Part shown: piece by piece, positions 43,063 to 55,498 of the stretch | Layout of the letters: every line of letters starts with the position of its first letter | Position numbering within the stretch: the first letter of the stretch is position 1 | Origin: Aquilaria yunnanensis | Taxonomy: Eukaryota > Streptophyta > Magnoliopsida > Malvales > Thymelaeaceae | Assembly (NCBI GenBank): GCA_039654915.1 | Contig: CM077597.1 | Span: forward strand, 83,764,001 to 83,828,000 | Direction of reading: 5' to 3' | Length of the DNA: 64,000 nucleotides | The notes under the pieces: generated by a model | The model's database searches: none | Seen by the model: the letters and a program-made list of their open reading frames with translations, nothing else | What the model was told of the DNA's origin: nothing | Program-made: the position numbers and the translations under genes

Positions 43063-45400
43063 TGTTATGACTCTCCTAGTGGGAAGCATGTCTGAGGGAG
43101 GTAAAGTGTTTTAAATCAAGTTTGGAACCTTAATTCAAGTTTACATAGCAAGAATAGGAAAGTTTAGCAAAGTTCATTAAGTTTCGAGAAGGTTACGGTG
43201 CCAAATAAGGTTCAAGGGAAAAATGGTCATTTTGCATCCTGACGAGTCAGGCTAGGTCCCGAGTGGTGAAAATGAGTTTTTATAACCTAAGTTTTAAATT
43301 TAACCCAAACTTAGTTGAAATAAACATAAATTGACCAAGAATGACTAAGGTTACCAAAGGAATGGGGTTTAAGTGTTCCATGTCTAATACTTTGGTGGCT
43401 TGGGTTTTAAATTTGGTTTATAAGATGGTAAAGTGAGGGATGGCTGCCATAGCCCGAGTTCATCCTTCACACCATCATTTCTTCATCCAATTGAGCCCAA
43501 AATTAAGAGTTTTTGGTGACAAGAGAAGCTACCATAAGTATATAGGCCATTGCAAGTTCATTTCAAGCATAAAATCATGGTTTTATAGCATGGAAGCTTG
43601 TTTCCTTCCATCCCTTATTTTTTATATGAGGTAATCAATGTGTTCTTGATTGATTTCATGTTTATTAGTTGATTGAGAGCTTGGGTTTTTGTTAGAAGGT
43701 AGTAACTTGATGTTTTGTGCTCATATTTGCTTGGAACTTAGGTTGGACTTTATGGAACTTGGTTGTTGCAAAAGAGTTGCATAATTCTTGCTTGTTACTT
43801 GAGGCTGAGGTAAGGGAGTTGTGTTTTCAAGTTCAATTAATGCTATTGGAATGAGTTTGCTTGATGAATTCGAGTAGTTCTAGCAATAGCATTAGTTAGT
43901 GGGCAAGGTTGAATCATGGTAGACTAAGAGGTTTGTGATGATTGGAATGATGTTATAATGCATCATAGATTGGCTTGTGATAGTTGGTTGTGATCTATGC
44001 AACATGTTTTACATGTATATGAAGTTTGGAGGCTATCCATGCATGTTTGGTATGTTTGGGAAGTGTCCAAAGTTCATAGCAGCAAAACTGGAAAAGTTTT
44101 CTGAGTTTCACAGATTGGCGGTGCATCACCAATCCATACCATTTCCCCATGACGCGTTACCAATATTGCAAAATAGGTAGTTTGTTGACAACTGTGTCAA
44201 CAAATTTCCACAAGCATATTGGCTGAATTTTCTAAGTTTTGTTAGAAAGGTCAAGGGGAGACCTAAGGGGATTCTTAGGGTACCTTAGGCTCTAAGCATT
44301 CCAGGGGTACTCTAAGACTTCCAAAAATCCTTTGAGACCTAAGATTTTTCTGGAATTTTGTAAAGTTTTATGGTTACTTCAACCACAAGCAAGAGAAACT
44401 AGCTTACAAAGGAACACAACTAGGTATCACTAACTTGGGTGAAAGGTTTAGAACCCTTGGCAACCTAGCCGTGCCATTAGCCATGAGGTTGCAAGGTGAA
44501 ACCTTAGTGTACCTAGTCTATAAGATCTTTTTGGCCTAGTCTACAATAGTCCCACCATAGTACCCTTGTACAACATAAATGGGAGAGGTTCAACTGGTGA
44601 TTTATTACTAGTTAGGCTAGCAAGCTAAGCTTGCTAAAGTACAAGGCAATGCCTTGTAGTTCAAGGACCAGGATTAAGAGATGTCCCAAGGGACCTAGGT
44701 ATATGCATATATTAGACCCTCAAGCTGTTTGAGCTCACAGCAGGTTACATATGTTCTCATATATGAAATCCTTAGTAATTTTCTTGCAGGTACAGTGAAG
44801 AACTTTTATTGAGAATTTCTGAATTCTTACTCCCTAGTTATGTTGTGCATATTCTGAAGTTGTTAGGCTGGATAACCACTGAGGGTTATCGCGGTAGTTT
44901 GCTTTTGTTGCAGGTACTTCACTTGAGAATCTTTATGATTCTAGTCTACTTGGTTACCTTGTTGGTAAAGTAACAGTATTAACTATAGTCTTCCTTTGGT
45001 TGTAGAGACTAGTAGCACTTGGACAAGGACTTTTGTGACTCGCCACTGGGACTTGCATCCAAGGTAGGAGTTAGTTCAAGAAGATCTCAGTTAAGGCTTG
45101 TACATATGGTACTCCTAGTTGCCTCCATTGTCTATGTTTTTAGGAGTCCTAGACTCTAAGGTTGCTCTTGGGTGAGGGCATTTGTCTATTTTATGTATGA
45201 ATGCTCCCACACAGTTGTTATTTGTAGTAAATTTACATAAATGTTGATTTTGTATGCTTTAGCTATTTGAACTTGTTTTCTTTGGAGATGTCTTGGCCAA
45301 GTTAATATTTTATGGATTTCATCAATCCAAGTCAAAGCATGAAGAGCATGCATCTTGCATATTCTAGGTTAATCAACTAATATTATGAAATTTTAATCCG
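43063..45400 (+). repeat. Chromovirus-type LTR, plus orientation (right end uncertain)
   Basis: It starts TGTTATGACTCTCCTAGTG, very like the start of the LTR at 38348 (minus strand). It shares an aaaaatggtcattttg block with it and with 53030-53130. A TATA-like tttataag lies at 43418-43425. No internal element region is attached on either side, so it may be a solo or truncated LTR inside the Athila remnant. The right boundary is my estimate. Confidence 0.5.
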
Positions 45401-45432
45401 CGCACATATACAGCTAGCCAATTGCAACCACT

Positions 45433-45570
45433 GTGAGACCAGTTCTCGCAAGCTTCCTAGGCAGGGGCCAAGGACGACTGTTCCATGCACTCTACCTTAC
45501 TTATCACTTTTCTTTTCACATTGGGGACAATGTTCATTCTAAATATGGGTACGATAATGTTTGTTGTGTG
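45433..45570 (+). other. Athila-type 3' tail motif, plus strand
   Basis: ccaaggacgactgttcc, then cacattggggacaatgttca, is a close variant of the cattgaggacaatgt sequence lying downstream of the coding part of Athila elements. It shows that the plus-strand Athila remnant extends to here. Confidence 0.5.
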
Positions 45571-46319
45571 ATTGTGCTACGATTTCTTACTCATGTATTT
45601 TTTTTATTTTTTTCATTTTTCTTAGCATGTTTCACATATAGTAATAGCATGATTAGGTACATTTAGTAGCATTTGTTTGATACATCGTAGAGGCCCCAAA
45701 TGGTGACTAATGTTCTAAAAGTTGAAATTCTTACTTGCTAAATGTTGTTAAATTCTTATAAGTGCTTGAAGTATGCCTCTATTGCTTTTGGTGGAAATTA
45801 GCCTGGTTAGCATTTTGAGCCTAAATGATCAGTTTATGATGATATGTGATTCCTTTTTGTTGTTGAGTGACCTTTACCTTTTCACAAATTTATAATTTGC
45901 TTGATGACTATTCAAATATAACTTGTTGCACATACTCTTGGAGTTCATGATGGCAATTTAGGTACACTCCTCACTCTGAAATAACCATCTTTATATTATT
46001 TATCCCTTAGTAACAATGTACTAAATACAAAAACCTGAGAAAAAAAAACTTCTAAAGGCCATTTTCTACTAGCTTGATAAAGAATTGCAAAAAATTTTTT
46101 TGAAAACAATTTAACACAAAAATGAAAGATTTCAAGAATCATTTACTTGATACTTAAGTTAAGAACTCAGGATAATAAATTGACATTCACGCTCCAACAA
46201 AAAAAGCATTCTTAGTAGTATGATTGGAGAACAATTTAGCTAAAAAAGAAAAGGTTTCCAAAATTTCAAAAATTTGAATAATTCAATAAAAGAAAACTTA
46301 ACGCCTAAGCTACCAACTC
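45571..46319. other. AT-rich stretch, no gene seen
   Basis: A 750-bp region between two convergent Athila tails, probably their decayed LTR sequence. No frame or clear repeat. Confidence 0.35.
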
Positions 46320-46360
46320 CCACACATCTAAGATATACATTGCCCTCAATGAACAAACAT
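46320..46360 (-). other. Athila-type 3' tail motif, minus strand
   Basis: The minus strand reads ttcattgagggcaatgtat followed by a G/T-rich gtgtgggagttgg. It is the counterpart of the plus-strand tail at 45433 and marks the 3' side of the ATHILA-domain remnant to its right. Confidence 0.5.
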
Positions 46361-46749
46361 GACAAACACAGCGAAAAAGAGCGGGGCATTAAATACTGAT
46401 ACTACCCTTAAAAATTCAATTGTGTGATGCATAATTTAGAAATCCAAGAGATCCATAAAAATTGTTTGAGGCTAAGATTCAGTAGTAAAAGGCTACCAAG
46501 GAAATAGAAAAGATCATCATTAAACAAAAATATTGATAAAAGCCATAAATATAACTAATAAAATGAAAACATAAAAGCAACTAAACTAAGGAACAACCGC
46601 TGCTCTAATAGCAATATGCAAACTCACATAAGAAAATAAAGCCGATAATATCCATAAAACATAAACATATGAATAAAAGAAAGTGAATGTATTGCAATCC
46701 ATCAACCATCTATCGCTAAAGATTATCCTGTTACAAAAAGATCAGCATC

Positions 46750-48290
46750 AATGCTTAGAGCGGTCATCATCTATGTTGGCTCCATAGAACCCTCAGTAGT
46801 CTTGACCTTTGTACTATACTCCATGATCATCAGGTCGGCAGTATGCTCTCCTGTAGTAGTCCCTCCAGCCGTGTGGTCAATAGCAGTCTTCTCTCTCCCT
46901 TCTACTTTCTCAATAGCAACAACTGCTTCCACAGTGGCTCCCTTGACAACTACCTCTTATTGGTGCATAGCATCCACAGTTAATGCCATAATGGTGGTGG
47001 AATGATCTACCTCCTCTACCACCGTCTCAACCTCATCCCCTTGATCTTTGCCTTCCATGCTAGAATGCATCTAAAAACAATCAATAGAATCATCATCCTG
47101 CTAGGAGGATAAAGGAGGAACATAACAAGAAATGCCAGTAGCTCGCAGATGCAAAAAGTGTAGTTTCACAGCTTCTTCCAAACTCTTGCAGCATAACTTA
47201 ATAGCAAATAGGTGACTGTCAATACCTAGTGGTTGGTTAGTCATGGACTCAAACATCTCTACAATCAATTCTTGCCTTTGAAATATCATTGACAAAGATG
47301 GCATAGTGGCACTAGTAGAAGTAAAGGCAACAGGGGTCTCAGTAGCTTCATACTTTTCAACCTAGATCCACTCTTAGGTCTTCAATACAAATCTACACAA
47401 GCTGTCAGGGAAGGTAATCTTGTTTATCAGCCACACAAACATCAATAACTCCAAGTTGGCCATTTGAGGTTTGAGTGACTCTGTGAGGTACTATGCTTGT
47501 AGAATGGGGCCTAGGTTCATGTCCAACCATGTCGTGAATGGTCCTGTGCATATGACTACCATCCTCACATTATAGGCGATATCTCAAACTCACCAGGTGA
47601 AGGCATGATGAAGGCTGCAGTGAATTTGCCTAATAATACATTATACATAAAAAATATCCCTCTAGGTGACCACACTCGTGCTTTTCCTTCATCCAGAGAT
47701 AAAATGTGAGATGAAATAATGGACGTATCAAATGGTAAGAGGCCTCAACTTAGATGCCTTCGGAACCTTTGTCTAGTAAGTAGCCTTAACATCAACAATC
47801 TCACTCTAAAACTCAGCAGGCATAGAGGTCTTCTACCAAAGTCACATAGTGATCATTAGTGGTTATCAAAATCCAAGTGCTTCTGAGTATAAAATCTGCA
47901 CCTCCACTTAAACTCATTTGTGCTCATCAATTAACTCATCTCACCCAACCGTAATCTAACTCTATCCACCTTGGTCTAACTGATGTTTTTTATGTCAAGC
48001 TCTAGGGTGTACAGAAACTGGATGGTCAGCTTAGTGTGGACTAGTTCCTGACAATCAAAAACTGATAACCATTTATCAAAATAAACTAGCTCTTGAACTT
48101 CAGTAATCATATTCAACTGGGCGAGGGTATCCCAGTCAAAAGTCTGGCTAGCAACTGGAGGCTTATCCACAAGCCTCTCAAACCCCTCATTCTAAAAATC
48201 TTCCTTAAAGCCTAAGTGTGGTTTGGCCATTTTCAGCCTTTTCATTGTCCTCTTGGTGCAAGTAGGATGCTTTCCCAGATGCTTCATCAT
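46750..48290 (-). pseudogene. ATHILA-domain (ORF-1/putative plant transposon protein) remnant, copy 1
   Basis: Minus-strand translation includes SQTFDWDTLAQLNMITEVQE, LVYFDKWLSVFDCQEL and KLTIQFLYTLELDI, which match the general pattern of the ATHILA ORF-1/putative plant transposon protein domain found in Athila-type elements. It is homologous along most of its length to 50550-51780, including the N-terminal domain and a downstream block near 47400. The C-terminal part (46750-47300) is an acidic/Thr-rich region with a coiled-coil-like stretch at 47101-47304. Many stops are present. The role of this protein in the element is not established. Confidence 0.6.
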
Positions 48291-49110
48291 CCTAAAAATG
48301 GCAAAAAATATTCTTGATTGCAACAATATTTTCAAATCCAATAGCAATATCAATCCAAACTCGCAAGAATTAAAGTTTCAAAAATACATTAATTTGATAT
48401 CCTTTATAGAACATAATTCAATTCAAACTATGTACTAAGGTGATCAGGATTAATAACCAAGATTGAATGCATACAAATCCTAGAAAAGAAAATAAATTCA
48501 TTCCATACAAATGCTATTTTTTGTTGCACAAGAAATCTAATCCACTATCACACCACAAGACTACCATCCTTAAAACATTCAAATTCATTCCAAATAATAA
48601 CTACAGTTAATCCAAACTAATAGCATAAGCATCCATCAATCAACTAAGATCCACCAATTCATGAAAACATCAATCCATATATCAAGAATTTCATCAATTT
48701 CATAGACCATTGCATCCTAACTTCTAACTTCCAATACAAACTACCAAAATCATCCACACTCACAAATCATGCTATAAACTCCAAACCAACCTCAATGAGA
48801 GTAAGAAATCAATCAAATACCTTAAATAACTCTTACCCATTGAAAGAAATCAACTAAATCAACCATAAATTCAAATAAAACAAGGGAGAGAAGTTACCTT
48901 GGTAGAGAGAGAAGTGAAGATGTGGGAAATGAAATCAACTATTTGGCACAAAAATGGGGTCCACCAATGAAGGAAAACCTTGCTCAGGATGTAGGAAAGC
49001 ATCTGTTCTAGTTCAGCAGCTTGTGGAGGAAGATTGGAAGAGTTTTGTGTGAAATACGGTTGTGATCCAGGGAAAAATAGGGATCAACTGGTGTGCAGTT
49101 TAGTTTGCAA
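48291..49110. other. AT-rich stretch, no gene seen
   Basis: I see no coding or repeated structure except short A/T runs. It lies upstream (minus strand) of the ATHILA remnant. Confidence 0.4.
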
Positions 49111-50540
49111 CTTTTTCTACTACAATAATAAACAATGTGGATGTGTCAAATCTCTCTATACTTACAAATTTATAAAATTATAGGCAAGTGCACCTATCAT
49201 TAAAGTATAGTAGTGGCAAGTACCAAGATCAATTTTCCTGTAGAACGAGTTATCTACCGTACTCAATCTTTCTATATTATCTATTTGGTAGTTAAGAAAT
49301 TTTGTTTAGCTAATTAACTACTAATTGAACTAAGCTAACTAATGTAGTAAAACAAATAAATAACTACCGGTAGTGGAAAACAACCAGACAATCGGCAATA
49401 AGATACGTCATACTTAGACTCGAATCGCCCTACAAATCAATTGTGTTATTCTTACTTTGGTTTAACAAGCATATGATTAGCTTGGACCATGGAATACTAC
49501 CTAAATTAGATTACCTCCTTTTATTTATGTCCCTAATGTCTATTCATAAGCCACCGATAGGCTGGCTGGTCCTATCGCGCATCCTAAGAATACATTACTA
49601 GACTTAAGATAGAACTACTAGTCTTAAGGTATTATGTTGCACCTATTATTACCATCTATAACAATATCCATTCTACCAAATGATGGCCCACAACAAATAT
49701 ATCAGATACTACCTGCATTTGTTTATCATCCAACATTGAACTAATATGCTACTACAATTAATCAACACAAAAAACACATTGGATAGATTGCAAAAAAACC
49801 ATAATTATATTAAACCAAAAGTAATGACAATCACAATATCATCCTAGGGTTCATCTACTCTATGTATGAGAAGAGAATTTAGTTCATCATGCAAAAAAAT
49901 AAACACAATAGAAAAAAAAAGAAAAGCTAGGAAAAGAAGTCTCCATCTCTGAATTGTTTCTTCTTCAACAAATCCTTGATTTGATGCTCATTAATCAGTG
50001 TTGATAATTGGAACTCCCCTGACAGTCATCTCCTATGAAAAATTAACTTTTTTCTATGTATTCTTGCCTCCTCATTTTTTTTCTTTCCATTCTGCCAAAT
50101 TAACCCAAAAAAATCCTAATAGTAAGAGGACACGGTTTGTGACACAGCCATATTCAAGGTCATGCTTGACCCTTAGAATGTAAAAATCACAAACATTTAA
50201 TGACACAATTAAGAACATGGACATGACAATTAACACGAGCATGTTGCTCTCTGACATAGGCATGTTTTAAGTCATGTTTGCTCTAGTTTTTGCCAAAACT
50301 TAAAATTCAGCTCCAAAACTTGTATAAAATCCTTCCTATAAAGTTCAAATATGACCTAAAAATAAAATATGAACCAATTAAGGCTAAAATATAACAAAAA
50401 CACACCAAAGGACAAGCAACTATAGGAAAGAACAGATAAAGAAAACATGTATAAATATTACCATATTATATTTTTCCCCCCACTCTTGAACTTTTGCTTG
50501 CCCTTAAGCAAAACTTGATGTGAAAGTTAGCATTCCAAGA
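49111..50540. other. Repeat-derived stretch, possibly LTR or leader
   Basis: Contains ggcaagtgcacctatcatta followed by tatagtagtggcaagtacc. I know this wording from dispersed plant gypsy-type repeats but cannot name the family. No frame longer than 65 codons. A palindrome-rich segment at 50120-50290 is listed separately. Confidence 0.35.
50120..50290. repeat. Decayed acacgg/ccgtgt-type palindromic repeats, array 1
   Basis: Repeats of gacacgg, ggtcatgc, gaacatggacatgac and gagcatgtt look like an ancestral acacggccgtgt-type palindrome after C-to-T/G-to-A decay. Related to 51830-52250. Confidence 0.5.
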
Positions 50541-50549
50541 TATCCACAA

Positions 50550-51780
50550 AAAGTTTGATCAAGTTTCGGATTCAATATGAAAGCTTCCTGAAAACAAAAG
50601 AGATAATCAATAGCAAAATAATGATAGAAATACCTCATGCTTCTTCCAAGCTCAAACTCCTCACCTCAATAGTAGAAAAGACAGTTTCAATGCCAAACAG
50701 GTTAGCAGTCATAAAATCAAGTTGGTCCAAGATAAGTTACTGCCTCTGAATGATCACCACAAGGAAGGGGCCTCGGTACTAGCTAAAGTAGAAGTAGCCC
50801 AAGTCTTTGCAACAACCTACTCCTTAACCTGAATATCTTCTTAGGACCTCAGAATGAACCTCACCGAGCCATCGGGGAGAGTGGTCTTCTGTAACATCCT
50901 CATCTCCTTAAATGAGTCCAAGTTGGCCTTCCTGGGGCTCAATACTTCAGAAAGATACCTTGTAGGAGAAAGTGGACTAAGGCTCCTTACCAACCTTGTA
51001 ATGAATGATCCTACAAAAATGGCCCCAGTCCTTGGTTTGCATGCAATGTCACGCACCAAACAAGTGAAGCCATGGCCTAGATGATAGTGCATTCTTCTAA
51101 TAATGAAATATAGATAGAAAAGATCCCTCTTAGTCATAACATTGGTTCTCTCCCTCCATCAATGAATGTGGGCAAGCAAATAGTGCATATAACAGATGAC
51201 AGTTGATTTCAACTTGGACACCTTGGATATCTTAGGCTAGTAAATAGCCGCATCATAAACAATCTAGCGCCAAAAATCCTGAGCTATAAGGGTGGTGGCA
51301 CCAAAATTGCGCAATGAACTATTATGCTCATTAGACTCAATATGCTATAGGGTGTAGAAACCACAAATGCAACCTAAACTCGTCATTACTCATCGTGTAG
51401 CTCTTCTCACCTAAATGAAACTTTATTGCATCCTCCCTAGTCCAACTAATGTTCTTCATTTCAAACTCCAACATGAATAAAAATTAGAGCATCAACTCAC
51501 TAAAGACAGGGTCCTAACAGTTAAATACAGATAACCACTCATCAAAGTCCACTACGGCTTAGACGTTGTTAACCATACCAAGGTGGGCTAGAGTATTCCA
51601 GTCAATAACTCTATTGGCCTTGACTAGCATATCAAATCTATCTTGTTGGGAATCCTTCTTGAAATCAACAACGGATTGAACATCTTTGGCCTTTTTGCCG
51701 GCATCTTGGTATGGATCGAGAACTTCTCTTAATGCTTCATCATCCTTGAAAAGGAAAAAATGTTCCCCAATGCAAAAATA
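50550..51780 (-). pseudogene. ATHILA-domain remnant, copy 2
   Basis: The minus strand carries NRVIDWNTLAHLGMVNNV, then a VVDFDEWLSVFNC-type block and LEFEMKNIS. Further down is a segment (50841-51137) with RLVRSLSPLSPTRYLSEVLS and DGSVRFILR. These parallel copy 1 in order and spacing, so the two are paralogous. A Lys/Asp-rich region with KDVQSVVDFKKDSQQDRFDM lies near its N-terminus (51600-51740). Stops and frameshifts are scattered through it. Together with the gag fragment at 52296 it forms the remains of a minus-strand Athila-type element. Confidence 0.6.
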
Positions 51781-51829
51781 AGTCTCAAATTTAAGATAAA
51801 AATCCATAATCACAAATTGAAACATGGGG

Positions 51830-52250
51830 TTAAGTATAGGCATGAAAACATCTGCGTTTCTTAAACACATTTCCAAACACAGGCATGAAAGAGACCGTGT
51901 TTGGTATTTGGACCTGAAAAATTTTAAAAATAGAGAAACACAAATTAAAAAATAGGCATGTAGGTAAACACGATCTTAAACATGACCATGCAAAGGACCA
52001 TGTTTAAGGTTTGAAGCTTAAATTTTTTGAAAACTGAATAGGTATACATTCTTGGTCAAAGGTATAAACGAAACCATGTTTAATGAACACGTTCAAGAAC
52101 ATGGTCATGTATCCAAACATGTTTGAACTCTAGAATGTTGAAATCATGATAAACTTTGGAATAAACATAAGTGAGGTAGAAACCGTGTTGGTGAATACAC
52201 TTAAAAACACCATCAACTCATATTCCAGAATTCCCATGTCAGAGCTTTGA
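51830..52250. repeat. Decayed acacgg/ccgtgt-type palindromic repeats, array 2
   Basis: At least eight words such as gaccatgtttaa, gaacatggtcatg, gaaaccatgtttaatg and aacacgttcaagaacatgg recur at irregular 20-50-bp spacing. Same family as 50120-50290. Confidence 0.55.
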
Positions 52251-52295
52251 CTTGATTTGCTATAATTGAATAAGTATTGAAATTATGAATTGTAA

Positions 52296-52541
52296 CTATT
52301 CTGCTTGGCTTAATTTTGGATGATGATTTCCATTGAAAATTGTTCGTAGCCATCTCTTCAACCAAATCCTGGGCAGCTTCAGCGGCATATTATTTAGAGT
52401 AAAACCAATTACTTCATCAATCATTTGCTTGAAAGCATAATTCAGACCATTGTAGAATGTTTGCACTTGCATCCATATAGGTAATCTATGATGTTGACAC
52501 CTTTTCAACAAATTCTTAAATCCAAGTTGCCACTGGCACAC
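52296..52541 (-). pseudogene. Athila-type gag fragment
   Basis: An 81-codon open frame with FKNLLKRCQHH, LPIWMQVQTFYNGLN and KQMIDEVIGFTLNNM, matching the retrotransposon gag core of Athila-type elements (consensus of the form RFKDLLRxCPHHG...WLQVQTFYNGL...T/RQMIDAAAGG...NK). Only this central piece remains. The rest of gag, up- and downstream, is not recognisable. Its 5' end abuts a LINE fragment. It belongs with the ATHILA-domain copy at 50550. Confidence 0.75.
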
Positions 52542-52912
52542 TTGACAGCCATCCGTGTACCAGTTCTTCTAAGCAAAACCCACTTGGCTTCAATGCTATT
52601 TCTTTGAATAAATTTGCTCTGCATTGAAACATAAACTTTCACACCACATACCACAATATTTTTTACCAGACACAATTTAGCAGGATATGAGTTCTATCTT
52701 CATTTTTAGATCTATGTCACTTATCTCCATATAAAAAATGCCCAAATCCTAAAATAAGATACTACTAGATTCCTACTTATTAAGCTGGACTTGAACCTGA
52801 ATTTTGTTTTAAATATAAAATCATTTTTTCTTTTCCACATTGCCTACACAAAGACCACTAAGTTTTCTTTTTTTCTTTTCTTTCTAATGAGCAATGAGAA
52901 TATTATTACTAG
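52525..52912 (-). pseudogene. LINE C-terminal fragment, copy 2
   Basis: Homologous by eye to 745-1093, from ccaagttgccac through tagttctatcttcattttt to gagaatattatta. The minus-strand translation corresponds to the same LINE C-terminal region but carries more stops. The homology ends at about 52912, where an LTR begins, and at about 52525, inside the gag fragment. The two copies share both boundaries. Confidence 0.6.
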
Positions 52913-53581
52913 TGTAAAGGCTCTTCAAGTACTTCCCCTAGTTTGGAGCCAAGGTAAGTAAATCCTAAGTTATTTTTCCTTAAATAAGAATTTTATTAAA
53001 AAATTCAAGCATCTAAAGTAAGCTCCATAAGGGTTCCTAAGTGTTAATTGACACGTAAAGGGCAAAAAGGGAAAAATGGTAATTTTGGCCTAAGTCTGTG
53101 GCATGACAGTAATTTATGTGAAATTAGGTTCATGCAAATGTTGTTAGACAAATAAGTGTTTCTAGCCATTTGAACCAAAAGTGAATGTTAAGGGATAAAA
53201 ACTCACTGGGTGAGAAATTATGCTCTTATGTCTTATAATGGCTTAAGTGACTTAACAGCAAAGTGTGTGAGTAAGAAAAAGCTTTCTATGGGACCAAAGA
53301 GTGATGGTGTAGGAAGAGTTTATGTGGCCTAAGTGAGTCAAAGCTAAGTTTGAGGGCCAAAATGAAAAAATGAGCAAAATGGGCCAAGTGGAAGTAGTTG
53401 GATATATATTTGGTAGAGTTAGGGACTAGTCATCATCTCCCTCATCCACCATTTTCATAGCTCTCCTCTCTCCATAGCTCCTCCTCATCAAAGCTCCTAA
53501 TCTACCCAAAATTTGATGAAAATTGAAACTCCTAAAGCTGTTCCAACAAGCCCTTAGCTCCTTTTCGGTGGAATTGATGCA
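52913..53581 (+). repeat. Chromovirus-type LTR, left part
   Basis: It starts TGTAAAGGCTCTTCAAG and contains the aaaaatggtaattttgg block shared with the LTRs at 36135-38348 and 43063. It continues across the solo LTR at 55499. A TATA-like tatatatttgg lies at 53402-53412. No element body is attached within the window. Confidence 0.5.
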
Positions 53582-55493
53582 TGTGGCAACATAATTTTTA
53601 GGAGTCGCCACCAATTGGTTTCACCTAGGTCAATTGAATATCTGTTATGGTCTGCGAGACATTCTAAGATCGTGAGTCGGTTACGTTAAAAAAACCTTAT
53701 TATAGTGCCCGGAAATTGGCACCATGAGGTTCAGTTTTATCTTTTCCTAAATTTTTATTTTTTAACCTAATCATTGATGAAATGGTTTTAATGAACTTTA
53801 TTTAATTATGTTTATTTAATTAATTTAATTCCAAACCGTGAATCTTATCAAACCAATCGGACATGGAATCTTAGATGTCCTTGAAATTTTGGAACTTTAC
53901 CAAATCAACAAAAAATATGAAAGAAATATCTTGTTCTAAGCCATGAATCTTATGAGACCAATCGGCTTTGAACAATCTGTGTCAAAATGTTACCAAATCA
54001 CCAAGAACGGATTCTTAAAAAATTTGTTAAGTATTTAAAAATTTTAAACTTTAGATGCTTTGCGAGAATTAAATAAAGAAAATCACATTATGCCAGAATT
54101 AAAAAGAAGATAAAGATGAATAAAGAGATAAAAAAATTAACAAAACCAATAAACATCCTAGGTTATATTCCTATGTGGGTTTAATGGCTAAATTTAATGG
54201 AAGGCCAAAATAAACAAACAAACAAACAAAGAAACAAAGGAAAACAAACAATAAAAACTTGCTGACAGTGACTAATCTGTAAAAAGAAGAAAAGTTAGTG
54301 ATTTATATGAACGTAATAGAAAGTCAGAGGCCTAAGTTAAGGTTATACCAAAACTGGAGGTGTTCAAGGGTCAGATCCGGAGAGAGACGGGTCTGGTCGG
54401 GTCGGATTCTGAAGTGGGTTGCGAGTGGGATCCTTTCCGATTCCTCGAACGGTGGCTGCGATTCGACAGAGGGTGGCCCAGGATGGGATGGCGGCGTCTA
54501 TGGCGAGAGCAACAGTGTTGCGCGGCGAACTTGAGGAGCAGGGACGGCTGGAGACGATGAAGGAAGAACCTAGGCACGGTGGCCGACGCTTGGAGGGCGT
54601 CGCGAGGGGGGAGGACGAGCAGCTGGTGCTGACGGCGATGTGGCTATAGCGGCGGATAGAGGGCTGGAGCCGTGGGCAGTAGACGGAGGCCTCCAGAGAC
54701 GGTGACGGAGGAAGGAAGACGGAGCGTCGAGGGAAGGAAGTTGAAGCGTCGGGTGTCCAGGGAGAGAAAGGCAGAGGTGGCTGCTGAAGGAGGGAAAACT
54801 TAGGGTTCTGGGTAAGGGTGTCGAGAAAATAGGATATTTGGGCTGTAGTTTCTCCTTTTTTCTTTAGAAGCTTAGGGTTTCAAATTTCCTCCCATATTTT
54901 CATCAATTAATGGCCCATACTTATACTAAGAGCGGCTAGGCTAGATTATCTAGGTTTTACAAAGTTTAAACTTGATCCAAATTGAATTTGAGGAAATTAA
55001 GATATAATCTGATAAAATATTAGTTTAAGTCCAACAAAAACTCTCAAGCTGCTGATCTTACCCTAAATTCTGTGCGAATTTCAATTTGACCCAAAACTTT
55101 AAGGATTTATCAATTAAGCCTAAAACTTCCTAAAATTTTCCAAATTTCCTTAAAATTTCATGATCACATCATATTTGCCCTCAAACTCTCTATTTCTAAC
55201 AAATTTACCTCGAATTTTTCAATTTTTCCCCAAAATCCCCTAAAAATTCCTGATTTCTTCTCAAACTTTCCTCTTTTCTCTAAATTAACCTAATAAAACT
55301 CTCCGGACTCTAAATTAGTGCCTAGAATAAATTAATTCATATTTCTACCCTAGATAAACACTTTAAACTCCTAAAATCAATAACATCTAAAAAGACCAAA
55401 TTTCCTCTACAAAACCAAAATGCTCTTAAACTAATTTTTTCTAACGTATAACTAAAACAAAAATTAGTACCCGGACAAAATTGCGTGTCAACA
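53582..55493 (-). mobile_element. Solo Ogre/Tat-type LTR with ATGCA target duplication
   Basis: It starts tgtggcaaca and ends gtgtcaaca, so on the minus strand it runs TGTTGACACGC...GTTGCCACA, the same termini as the Ogre-like LTR at 10286. Its first 150 bp align with that LTR (gagtcgccaccaat-ggtttc, acctaggtc-attg). It is flanked by perfect 5-bp duplications ATGCA (53577-53581, 55494-55498). It lacks any internal region and is 1,912 bp long, with a GC-rich block (54340-54800) but without the 80-bp array. It arose by LTR-LTR recombination of a related but shorter-LTR family. Confidence 0.9.
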
Positions 55494-55498
55494 ATGCA

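Noticed and set aside
46751..47005. Plus-strand 84-codon Ser/Thr/Val-rich frame
   Set aside because: It is antisense to the C-terminal low-complexity part of the ATHILA-domain remnant.
54298..54649. Several short frames on both strands in a GC-rich stretch
   Set aside because: They lie within the solo LTR in the position equivalent to the GC-rich LTR block at 12890-13230; no motif.
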